Assembly: GCA_963573305.1 (NCBI GenBank)
Contig: OY754339.1
Coordinates: forward strand, 8,417,941-8,481,940
DNA from: Pyrrhosoma nymphula
Lineage: Eukaryota > Arthropoda > Insecta > Odonata > Coenagrionidae
Reading direction: 5' to 3'
DNA: 64,000 nt
Part shown: piece after piece, positions 31,701 to 42,328 of the stretch
Layout: every line of letters starts with the position of its first letter
Position numbering within the stretch: the first letter of the stretch is position 1
The notes under the pieces: generated by a model
What the model saw: the letters and a program-made list of their open reading frames with translations, nothing else
Told to the model about the DNA's origin: nothing
Database searches by the model: none
Translations under genes and position numbers: made by a program

Positions 31701-33905
31701 AAGTGGCGGAATGGAGTCATCGGCCGCGGTATCGTCCTCCCTTTTATAATTAGAGGGCCCGTGATAAGGCCCCAAACAGACCCTTAAAGGCCGCCGCCCT
31801 CTGCGGTTGGATTACACGGTCCTCGGGATCGGCGGAGGCTGCGGATGCGAATCTGAACGGGGGGAACATAAAGAGTGGGGGTAGGGTACTGAAGGGATGG
31901 TAGGGACTTCAGGGGGCGGGGGGAATGTGGTTTTCTCTTTCAAGAGGGTCCCCTCACCCGCTGCCGGTGTGGCGTGGGGGTTGGAACGGAAAACGGTGTG
32001 CGTTACACTCCATCGCATAATTCCCATCCACTGAGAATCCCACTCACACTCTCCCGCGGAAAACATTGTGGTGGGTAAGGATGGCGTGGTTCTCATCCCA
32101 GACCCTGCTAACGAGGGTGCCCGTAGTTGCCGTGGAGAGGGGGGAGGGGATTCATCCTGAGGGTATGGTGCTCTGTGGGGGGTAGGGTATGGGGGAGAGA
32201 GAGAGTTCTTAATTTTTTTCCGCGGGAGTTGAGAGAGAGAGAGGGAGGAGGGTGGGTTTCGGTGGGTGGACTGGTAGGGTTTCCTAATGGTGAGGTATGG
32301 ATGTTACTGCGCCAGGGGTGTGGGCTGGGTTGGCTGGGGAGTGGGGGACGGCCCGAAAACTTTTCCACGAATTAGGGAGCGCCGGCTAATCAGCACCCCT
32401 TCCCATCTCCCACACCCAACACGGAATTTTCAACGCGTCTTTCGATAACCCTCTTCGTCTACCGCTTTGGATTTCCCCACTCACTTTACATCGGACCCTC
32501 TTTTGCCTTCATCCTCCCTCTGATTGTAATTTATCTAACGCTAGGTGCATTGGTCAAATATTACGGAGATTTATTACTTGAACTGAGGATCCATCTTCAA
32601 GGCAGAGAAAAACTGGTAAAATTTCCACGATTTTCCTGACCACCGACCGAGGTTTCGACACGTTACTCCATGGAGTAACGTGCCGAATCCTTGATCGTTT
32701 GATGTTTTCTTTATTTGCAGTGGAATATGAAAAAATATTCCGCTTAAATCATCGCTTACACCTTCCCATATCCTTCCTTGTTTGGCTGATGCCATGACAA
32801 CCCCTGCCACACACACTCCCGACGGTTCGCGATATACTACGTGACTGTAGCGGAAGGAACACGTTTCAAATGGAACATGCCACATGCTGGGATCTACCCT
32901 CTACTTTTATCTTCAACCAACCTTTTATCTACCTCCTCCCCCTACTACTATACCCAATCCCTACCTTCCCATTCCCATCCTGCCTTTGTCGTATAAAATA
33001 CTTTCACTCCCAACCCCTTATCGCGGTGCCCTCTCTGGACAGGAAAGTTCACTATCTCCCACAACTTTGATTTTTTTCTCTTGCGTCGATGCCCCTCTTT
33101 ATGCATATTGCCCCTTTTTCTGTATTTCCTATCTTGTGGTGGATGTCGGCTGTCATCACGTTTATCAGCAATATTGACGTGTTCACGAAGATTGAATTCT
33201 TAAATGAATATCATGTAATGTTTTCCATGTTAACCACTCCTCTGGGCATTTTAAATTGCCTAAGATGTCCAAAGACGCGTTTGGTATTTAATTAGAGACC
33301 GACGCTAGTTTTTCACTGCTTTCACTTGAAAAAATAAACATGTTTCTATCCAAATTATTTTTAAAATAAAATAATTAGTTATACTTGAAAACAATTGCGT
33401 ATAGAAATATCATCAGAATAAGATTGAACAAAGCACTTGACAATACTCAAAACCAGAAAGCTGAAAATCGTTGTGGAGTCTACACGAGGCATGACCTGAT
33501 AATAGGGTAAAAGTTGCACCTCGAAGTGATAGTTTTCACGCATTGCATTATTTTGCTTAGAGATATTTCTGCCTATCTGCATGAAGTTTTTCATGAATCC
33601 TACAATCCTGAACGACGGCACTCACCAATGAAAAACTACGAAGTGTTGTGGGACAAAGCTGCTCAATAGAGCGAAAGGAAGAAAGAGGAAAAAAACCTTT
33701 TTGTGCACATTCTCTGACATCACAAACTCCTATAAACCATAATGAGAAGGAGATGGGAACACACAACAGGACAGAGAATACATCATGCATATGATGGAAG
33801 ATGTTTAGATGAAGATGTTTTGGGTGTTGAATACTACGCTGTAATAGGATATTTTAGACTGCTAGGGTTTTCATCACCTAAGATGCATTTCATACTTCGT
33901 CCATC
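31700..33905. other. G-rich island and unannotated sequence
   Basis: 31840-32400 is purine-rich on the plus strand (GGGGAGG-type runs), with long proline-rich open frames on the minus strand (31812-32096, 32108-32368) that reflect composition. Further on, 32659-32682 is a perfect palindrome. No gene is supported. Confidence 0.5.
32659..32682. repeat. Perfect 24-bp palindrome next to a Penelope-like motif
   Basis: CACGTTACTCCA|TGGAGTAACGTG is self-complementary. On the minus strand it is followed by TCGAAACCTCGGTCGG, the same GAAACC..GGTCGG tail as the hairpin at 24163-24238, so a Penelope-like terminal fragment is likely. Confidence 0.6.
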
Positions 33906-34291
33906 ATAATATCGCATTTTACGGTTATATGCAAATGCAGCCAATCAGTTAACACATTAAATAAAGGTTGCGAATTACGTGACAGACGAAGCCAAGATGG
34001 CGGCCTTTGTTTACCTATTTAATTCGCGACAGCACAGTTTATTATTTATCAATTTCTTCACCAAATCAGTATATTTAAGCAAATAATAATCTTTTAAATT
34101 TTATTAAATTTTGTCGAAAGTAATTGAACGTATTTTTTACACCATCGAATAACCTATATTGAAAATTCCAAACGGCTGCTACTCATCCCTGATATTCGTC
34201 GTAACTACGTCATGTCTGCATCACACCGAAAGGCCTGTGCGAGCCGTTTCACTATTGGTCGTAGATTTAAAGGTCCAACTGCGATATTATA
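33906..34291. mobile_element. Possible short-inverted-repeat element
   Basis: ATAATATCGCA at the left is matched by TGCGATATTAT at the right, with CCAAT motifs placed symmetrically inside (33938 and, inverted, 34254). The interior contains AAGATGGCGGC (33992-34002). The inverted repeat is only about 11 bp and no clear target duplication is seen, so this is tentative. Confidence 0.35.
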
Positions 34292-35307
34292 ATGGAATAT
34301 ATATTGGTAGTAGGTGAAATAATCCTGTTTTCATCATATGGGTCTTTAAATAAGGGGCAATGGGACAAAGAACAGTTTTTTTTAAGTTTGTACTGATCAT
34401 ATTGGTAAGAAAATATCCCTTACTTTGCTAAAAACAGAATTTTTTGTACGTAGTGGTAAAGTGGTAGCGAAACTTGTGGCAGGCTCCTGTACGAATCTTA
34501 ACGTAGAAGAAGGGGGAGACTCACCGGAAAGGGGTTGGCAAATGAGAAGAGAGTGGAGAGAGGAGAGTTCATTGTAGAAATATAAAATTAAATTTATTAT
34601 TCCGGGACAAGTGTGTCCCTTAGTAACATACACGATTATACATACCTTTAGAGTCAAACAAATATTACAATAGCAAGATATACATCATGTATCAATATCA
34701 CAGAATCCGACATAATATTTAATAAAACGGTAAAATTATGAATATACATAAAAATACATCAGATTCAGTACAGTGTAACCACTATATTCAATTCACTTAA
34801 AATACTTAGTTCACTTGTAATAATATTTCTTGATATTTCTTTTTAAATGTAGGAAATGCTATCAAAACAATAGCTCTCAGATTTCATTTTTTTCATTCAA
34901 TTTTTCCGTTGCAAACCATTCTGATGACTGCTGACGATGTTGTGAGCTGTAAGCGTGAACAGGACATAGCTGTGTCCACCACACCTCGTCAGTCCTCGTC
35001 AGCGTAGCCAGCTTATCCTTGGCTATCCCTCCCCGCTTCTTCCCATCTGCTCCGTCCCTTCAAAAGACGCCTCCTGCCGCCCACGTTATAACCGCACGCT
35101 GTGCCGACGTCCGGTCCAATTAGAAGGCCCGAAGTTTTTCCAAAAGTTCCAATGGGGAGGAACTTGGGAAGGAAAAAAAAGGGAGGGAGGCAGGAAATTT
35201 TTAAGACATTTATTTGCTTTTTCCCCCCCTCGCGCCATCGCAAGTGGTCGGGTAGCATAGGGGGAGGGATAGGGGGAGAGGGTTGGATAAACAATAGAGT
35301 AAGTATA
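34292..35307. other. No recognised gene
   Basis: AT-rich sequence to about 34930, then a mixed region with a purine-rich plus strand (35140-35285). The 93-codon minus frame 35013-35294 follows the composition bias and has no recognised domain. Confidence 0.5.
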
Positions 35308-35907
35308 TTATAGTGGAATCACCGCACGCGCAAAATTAGTATATATTTTTGATGTAGTTCGGGAGGGATATCGTAGATGGCGCAGATGGTGTTGGAAGAA
35401 ATTCTGACAAATTATGAATTTGCTTGTTCCACAAGCCTGAAAATATATCCTGAAGCAGAAAGGGTCGCTACGTTTAGTGGTGACAATAGTTAGTCGATTT
35501 TGTTCATAACAAGAGTTGTAAAAAATATTTCCTTGAATTTCGGGTACTGATGTACTTACTCTATGGATAAACGCAGCAGGAGGAGGGTCGTTACACGAGA
35601 GAGTGCTGGTGGATGGGGCGTATAGATTAAATGGTGGTTGGGGCACTGGAGAAACATTTGTGGCATTCCAAAGAGAAGCAGCTGGAAGATCTTTTTTTAT
35701 TTTTGATGGATAGTGATAGGAAAGTTGTTTAAATTTCATCAATAAGGTGATACTTGTTGAAAAATATTCATTGTCAGTTGAAGTACACATATTTAAACCT
35801 ATCCACGATAGTTCTCCCCCTGACAAAACAAATATATGGTGCGAATTGCCTTTTATAGGTAATATGTGCCATGTAGTGACTTGACGAATACCTGAAGGTG
35901 TTTTCAA
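35308..35907 (-). CDS. Unexplained 199-codon open reading frame
   Basis: This is the longest uninterrupted frame outside the allergen gene and the hAT/Penelope chimera: ATG at 35907, stop at 35308. The translation is not low-complexity. It has cysteine-containing stretches (FYNSCYEQN, FQACGTSKF), a proline-rich middle (about residues 95-115) and a basic C-terminus. I recognise no domain, signal peptide or membrane segment. Codon usage is not obviously biased and no splice context is evident. It lies just 5' of a Penelope GIY-YIG fragment on the opposite strand. It may be a chance frame, an exon of an unknown gene or part of an unrecognised transposon. Confidence 0.2.
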   Translation of the reverse strand: MKTPSGIRQVTTWHILPIKGNSHHIFVLSGGELSWIGLNMCTSTDNEYFSTSITLLMKFKQLSYHYPSKIKKDLPAASLWNATNVSPVPQPPFNLYAPSTSTLSCNDPPPAAFIHRVSTSVPEIQGNIFYNSCYEQNRLTIVTTKRSDPFCFRIYFQACGTSKFIICQNFFQHHLRHLRYPSRTTSKIYTNFARAVIPL

Positions 35908-35943
35908 AGTTTGATTTTATAACGTTAGGTAAATTATTTTTTA

Positions 35944-36270
35944 ATTCTTAAGATCAAATTGGTTGTGAAACATAAAAGTGGTGTTCACTTGTTAAAGTGT
36001 GGTGATAGGAACGCAGTTTATGTCGGAGAAACGGGAAGAAAATTTACGACTAGTGCAAATGATCATAAGAACTGTGTTAAAAATTATGATGTCACATCCA
36101 TGTATGTAAAACATTTGATGGAGATTGTTCGCCGGGGAAACGTCATCCCACATGTTTTGCTTGTGAACGACAGAAGTTTTAGACTTGATTTTTTAGGAAA
36201 AATTTAAAATTGCTAAAAAACGACGTTCACCTATTATTGTTCTTTTAAATGACTTGACTGAATTAAATGG
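35944..36270 (+). pseudogene. Penelope-like element GIY-YIG endonuclease fragment
   Basis: A plus frame reads VKHKSGVHLLKCGDRNAVYV, GETGRKFTTSANDHKNCVKN and DVTSMYVKHLMEIVRRGNVI. It contains CGDRNAVYVGETGRKF, the GIY-YIG core with its Cys, YVG and catalytic Arg region, and then the downstream His. Members of the Penelope family have this domain after the RT. Here no RT is found immediately upstream, so the copy is 5'-truncated. The frame stays open for about 80 codons, so decay is milder than in the element at 5.1-6.9 kb. Confidence 0.7.
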
Positions 36271-37856
36271 TTAACCTTTGACCTCAATTTTTGTATATCC
36301 CAATTTAAATCGCAACCCAATAACTGACCTAATCTCTACATCGAACCAGAACCCTCCTCCTATTCTCCACCTCCCCATGTTTTCCAATGACTCCACAAAC
36401 TTTCCAAGGTTTAACTCCCGACACGCTTCACTTCATATATTTGTATGTGTAGATATTGTTTCTCGATTGTGGATACATTCGACAAAGAAAAGGCCGAAGT
36501 CGTAACTTATCAAGATACTTTTTGAAAAAAATATACCGTTGAAATTTCGTAGTCGTTGGAGCCATAACGTCCTCAACAGATCTATGTTAGAAAGCATCTG
36601 TATACTATATGTCACCTATCCTTTAATGCCTTTCCACGTATCTGTATGTAAGTCACGTCTGTTTTAAGGACTTTTAAAGGACCTAGGAAGTTGAAATTTA
36701 ACATAAATACTAGTCGTGACCTTGTCTTGACCAACATAAAAAAACCCAAAAAAAGTAAAGGGCCAGTTTTAGATTACTTAAAATCTAGATATAGGAATAA
36801 AATTTACAAGACTGGATAGACGAATGCATTTATAACGAAAAATATATAGTGTTGAACCGCAAACAACAATTCAAAAGGTTTTTTTTACCTTCAACTTGTG
36901 AAATTTTAGCCCCATAAGAAAAGCATGGAACTTGATGCAAAGGATTTATTTGTTTTACTTTTCAAATTACTTGCACTCAAGGTTAATGGTTTAAACGTTC
37001 ACTATCGGATGACTCAAAAAAATGTAGTTTTTAATTCTCGAATTTGATTGTTTTATACGCTTCGCTTTTGTCTGAAATTTGTGTTTCTGCCCCAAAAATA
37101 GTAGGTATATATGTTTTCAGTTTTTCGGCAATTTATGTTTTATAATTTCCTTGGCATCCGCAGAATGGGCTTTAAACGGGGACATTTGCCCGAGGCCTTT
37201 ATGACTCAGGTTAAATGATAATGACAATTACAGAGAGATTACAGTGGGGGTATTTTTCACCCCATTTTCTTCAAGGATGATTTATGAATGGTATATGGTA
37301 CAACTGCAACTACCTATGCAACTGCTTTAGTTATTTATTCTTTCCCAGTGATTTCGACGGGCACCCTCTTCTAGTCTTTTTATTATTATTAGGGCTTATC
37401 TAATGATTAATTTAATTTATGAAGGACATGTAAGTGCTGCTACATGATCATCTATGTTGTTCGATACGTTCCTTCAGCTCGATCAATGATCTAACTCCAT
37501 ATAATCTAGTAAACTTAGAAGTGCTACGATGGATTTGGAGAAAAGACATGTATAATGAAAACGCTATGAAGTGCATAGGTAAACTCTTTGGGCATATTTT
37601 TTCACAGCCTCTTGAAAACAATAATAATGGAAGGAGAAATGAATGGGAAGAATTGCAGAGGACGAGCAGGAATGAAAAAAAATCATGGAGGCAAGTTAAG
37701 AAGGACTTCAAAGTAAAGGTTTAGCATGGAGAAAATAAATCACTTCGTACTGTTCCACTAAAATTCTTTATTCCCCATCGTTTTCAACGTCTAGGTGTCA
37801 TTATTAAGGTAACATTGAGCATCCCCGCCACTTCCATGTTACCATGATAACATTTA
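36271..37856. other. No recognised gene
   Basis: AT-rich. A 96-codon plus frame (37434-37724) and its 87-codon antisense (37448-37711) are open. The plus frame is rich in K, E, R and N (EWEELQRTSRNEKKSWRQVK) but matches nothing I know. Confidence 0.5.
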
Positions 37857-38160
37857 AGGTAGTTTGAGTGAGATTTTTCCCCAGTCATAGTAGAGACCAT
37901 TTGAACATTTTATTTTAAAATTTTACCAACTGCAATAAGCATGAAGTAAATATTGTAACTTAAACTATGCAAAAAATTTGTTTAAAAAAAAAACTGAAAC
38001 TCTCAGCAAATACCTGAATAAGCATATGAGGATTTAAGGTGCCTCTTTGTCATATCAATACATTCAAGGAATTAATGAAATCGCGGGTAAAACTAATTTA
38101 TATAACCAATTTTGAGGATACCGGGACTAGCCACGGTAGTTACGTTTACGGAATCACCCG
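37857..38160 (+). repeat. Diverged fragment of the TTAA repeat family
   Basis: Starts TTAAGGTAGTTTGAGTGAGA, then CCCAGTCATAGTAGAGACCA, matching the start of the copy at 28840-29409. After about 130 bp the match is lost, but GGACTAGCCACGGTA near 38125 is shared with the 9.5-kb copy. It is a truncated or rearranged copy. Confidence 0.5.
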
Positions 38161-38700
38161 CCTTTACATATTAATTAAATTTATAATATAAAAAGTTATA
38201 TAAATTTATATAAAAACTCATATAAATTTTTAGTCTCAATTGAAGTCTCTGAGTTAAATTTTGGATCGATCGATTTGGGTTTGGCGAGAAATTGCTCATT
38301 AAAATCAAGCTTTTTTACATGACACATGGAAAAAAGCAAAATACAGTGAAACTTCCTCGAACGCGGGGGTTTACATTCCGCGACTATGCCGCGTTGCGCG
38401 AATCCGCGTTGGGGGTTGCATTGACAATATGGAAATTGGGGGGTTCCGTTCCAAGGTGGAAAGAAATAATAATTCAGAACCTTTTTTCCATAACCTTTAC
38501 GTGTGATTGAGCTTTATTTATCTAAGAAACAATAATTAACATCGTTTAATCAATTACAACGGTGCCGTATGGTACAAAAAACATTTAAATATGAAACAGA
38601 ATCAAAACTTGAAGAATTCGCGTGCATGTATATTGAATTATGCATTTTTTGTCATATTGAACATTACTAGTAAACATTCAAATCAGCAATTTCTAACCTA
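38161..38700. other. No recognised gene
   Basis: AT-rich sequence. ACAGTGAAACTTCCTCGAAC at 38343 resembles a Tc1-mariner/pogo end, but no partner end was found. Confidence 0.45.
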
Positions 38701-39640
38701 CCTTATGGAATCCGGATAAATGGGAGGTTAATCAATAATATCCGATATGCAGACGATGATGCTATCATAGCGGACAGTAGGCAGGATCTCCAGCACTTAC
38801 TCGACAGGCTGAACTAGGAAGGTATGACATATAACTTGAATATTAATGTTAAGAAGACTAAGTGGATGGTCATTAGTAAGAAGCAACTCAACCAAATCAC
38901 CATTAGTAATGAAAAGTTAATCAATTTAAATATCTGGGATGCTACACGACAGAAAACTTAGATCTGGATGAGGAAACTAAAATGAGAGGTGAGGCTATGC
39001 TCTAGCCGCATTCCAGAACATGAGAAGCTTGCTCTGCGATAGGTCACTATGTTTGGAAATAAGAAAATGTATGATCCAATGCTACATCTACGCAATCTTA
39101 AGGTATGGTTTAGAAGCTGCCACTTTCAACAAGAAGCAGTTGAACAGATTAGAAGCCATGAAGATGTGAATGCCACAGAAGGATGCTTAGGATATCTTGG
39201 AACACAAGAACGTCCAACAAGGAAGTACTCGAAATGTCCAAGTCTGCGAGAACGCTTATCAAGCAGATGAAAGACATGAAAATAAAGTACTTTGGGCACA
39301 TCATGATGGGAAAAAGATATGAAAATACATGAAAGATACAAAAAAGATAAAAGACTTGAAAATAAAATACTTTGGGCACATCATGATGGGAAAAAGATAT
39401 GAGATCCTGCAACTTATGACACAAGGAAAGTAACCAGAGTAAAAGGAGTCCGGGAAGAAAAAGAAGAAGGAGAACAGATTGGGTACAACACATATTAAAG
39501 ACTGGTACAACATCCATTCAAGGACTGCTAAAAAAAGCCCGAGAACACCATATTTGAAGCCAGTGTGATCGTCTACGCTACAGGAAAAGTATGACACATG
39601 AAGAAGTAGAAGTAAACATTCACTGTTGACTTGAATTATC
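38701..39640 (+). pseudogene. Non-LTR retrotransposon reverse transcriptase, 3' part, decayed
   Basis: Plus strand, several frames. About 38740-38815: NIRYADDDAIIADSRQDLQH, then LLDRLN, the YADD catalytic box. Then NLNINVKKTKWMVISKKQ; QFKYLGCYTTENLDLDEETK; EIRKCMIQCYIYAILRYGLE near 39055-39115; NKKQLNRLEAM; and MKIKYFGHIMMGKRYE at about 39275-39320. This is the order of the thumb and C-terminal region of LINE ORF2. Frameshifts and stops are frequent. A tandem duplication of about 80 bp around TTGGGCACATCATGATGGGA (39293 and 39374) lies near the end. Confidence 0.8.
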
Positions 39641-41876
39641 TTCATAGAAGTAACAAATAATAATAAAATTACTAAAGTAAGAGTTCCCTAGAAATCATGT
39701 CGATTTTCACTGTTGACATAGATATCCAACGATCGGATCCTTTGCTGTTTCCAAACGTACACCTTTAGATTGATTGGTACCGGTCGTAGGTTTGCAATCA
39801 CTGAAAGGATGCATGCGTGCAGTTATTTTTGAGTGATTTTTTAGACCCTTATTTTATTTATAATCTGTCGAATTCTAATGAAGCTGAAAGCACGAAACTC
39901 ACCGAGTAATTCAATGATCTACTCCTGGTCTGAGGATTTCGACGAGCTCGGATGTTCTCATGTTCTGGCTATGCTCGGACTGGGGGTGCAAGCTGGCCGG
40001 AAGAAGTTCGTGATCGGTTCCTGCATCGACTTTTTCAACTCCCTGTGGAGTTCTACATAGGGCAACACAGCTGCATCGAGACACCTCTTGAACGCAGGTT
40101 AAAATAAACAAACACATTAAACAGAAACATTAAAATTTACACACATTTAGTTACCACGGACCAAGGTTTCGTTATTCCGTCATCAGGATACAATTTTATA
40201 AACAAGTTTTAAAGCGAAGTGCTAATTTCGCCATGCACTTGTGGTCGTCAAATCATTTTCTTAATTTTGATGCCGTAGCCCTGCATTACATGGACGAAGG
40301 GCATAAAATGGATACCTTTGAACAATTTCAAATATCAAATAGTAGGTAATACTCAACAGTGCAATGATAATGTTGTCACCCACTCACCTCTCCTAAAACT
40401 CAAGACTTTCTATGACATGAGACCACCTTCCCATATTCTTTTTTGTAAATGCGAATGAACATCTTATGGTTCGTTCTGGGTGACATGTAAGGTTTTGCCG
40501 CGACCAATATTGGTGTCCATTCGAGGGCCTCGTGTGCAAAAACTGTAAGGATTAGAGAATATCTAAAACTATGACTGGATATCCTGTTTCGTCGACTACC
40601 TGAAATGTTTTGTCGCGAGAGGAAGGGGGGTTGCGAGGTGACGTCACAGCGCTGCGCGTGGGGGTCTAAATTTGGGCTTGTGTGGGCATGGCGCGCGCGT
40701 GTTCAGTTGTATCTCCGCGCGTATTCAGTTCAGTTGTATCTCCGGAACGAGTTGGTTGATTTTAGTGATCGAAGTGTCTACGGAGAGCTGACAACGTGAG
40801 TTAGACGTTAATAACACAAGAAACCTCAAATTAACATTAAAAATATAAAATTATCATTGGAAAGCAGAAAATATTAGTTACCGTCGACCAATTTTTCATA
40901 GGTTAGCCATTTGTACTAATGATTTCGATGAATAAATGCTATGCATAGCGTAATTTTCTTTCTTTCATTTCAAATTTCTTTCTGACGAACAAAACAAAAG
41001 GATTTCCCATTAACGAGAGTAACGCATGTCATTTTGCAGTCAAGAAATAAAGATCCGACGAGAGAATCAATAATACTCCCTGTATTTTTTTCTTTCTAAA
41101 CTTCCTGATCAACCCCCAATGTATGGATATATAAGGCCGAGATATTTGTGAAACTGTTACCCTGATGTTGGTATAACGTGACAAAACTTTGGTCGGTGGT
41201 AATTAAAAGTGTGGGAACTTTGACCAGTGTTTCTATTTCTCTTTCTTCACGATAGTCGCACAATTCCACAAAGTGTCGCCTCCTTCCATCAGCTCAGCCG
41301 AAGTAAGGAATCATGTAGGAATGGAGAGCTGGTCAAAGAAGGGAGTGGGAAGCTACGGAATAGCAGTCTTCATATTGACCACAGACGTGGATGGTGATGG
41401 TGAATAATTTAACATTTATTTTACGTTGGAAACGTTTTTAAGGACCGGGGGTGGAGAAAGGTTTTGCTGCGCGGAAGTAGGAGGCCGTTTGCCGTTGTAG
41501 GCTGAAGTGTATAGAGTCGGTAGAGGAAATGATTCACTCTCCAGATTCTTGAGGATGGCTGGGTTTTGGAAGAGATGAATTTTGAACCGGACGGTCTTTC
41601 TTTTAAGTACTCAAAATATTATTTGATGCTCGAGGGGATGTTTTTACGTCCTTGAGGTTTCTCGATCTGGGAAGTGGAGGGCTCTTTCCTTGAATGAAAT
41701 TTCGATGTCTTCTCCCCCATCCGACACAACTGCTCTCGAACTTTCTTTCTGATCATCTTCACTCCGTTTGCACTCTCGTTTGAGTATCGCACTCCTTGAG
41801 GAAAGTTTGCTGCGTGAGAAAAGGCTTATGGATCTCCAGCTGAAATTCTGGTTGAAATCTTTATCTTTTTCCAACT

Positions 41877-41900
41877 GCTCTCTCTCTCTCTCTCTCTCTC
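41877..41900. repeat. (TC)n microsatellite
   Basis: A run of 12 TC dinucleotides. Confidence 0.95.
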
Positions 41901-42185
41901 AATTTTATTTATTTTATATCTTTGGAGAGGATGCAAATAATTAATTAAAATAATAATGTATACATTTTTATTTTCAATCGATAATAGTGGTAATAATAGT
42001 TGAATTTCCCACGGCAAGCCACTTAGGACGAATACAGATTATAGAGAGTATCACACCACTGTTGACAGCGTGACAAAAACTCATAATTTTGGTGTTGTAA
42101 ACAATGTTATGGATGATTGATGTGGTATCGGAGCAGATGTGGTGGAACTTATTCATCGTGAGTTAAAGAAGTTTTCACTTCTATC

Positions 42186-42328
42186 AAATCAGTTAGTTTA
42201 ATGCGACCGGTTTCGTTGCAACGTTTCGTTCAAGCGACGGTTCTCCATACCGTTGCTTGACCATTCTCAGAACCATTGATTGACAATGATGTAAATACAT
42301 TGAAACCGGTCGCATTAAAGACTGATTT
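42186..42328. repeat. Inverted-repeat unit
   Basis: AAATCAGTTAGTTTAATGCG plus ACCGGTTTCGTT on the left is mirrored by GAAACCGGTCGCATTAAAGA plus CTGATTT on the right. An inner hairpin CAAGCGACGG/CCGTTGCTTG lies at 42231-42259. GGTTTCG/GAAACC motifs again suggest Penelope-like terminal sequence. Confidence 0.6.

Noticed and set aside
31812..32375. Overlapping 82-94-codon frames on both strands
   Set aside because: Composition-driven open frames in a G-rich island. No recognised domain.
38343..38470. Possible second pogo-like element (CAGTGAAACTTCC end)
   Set aside because: Only one end resembles a Tc1-mariner terminus. No partner end or TA pair was found.
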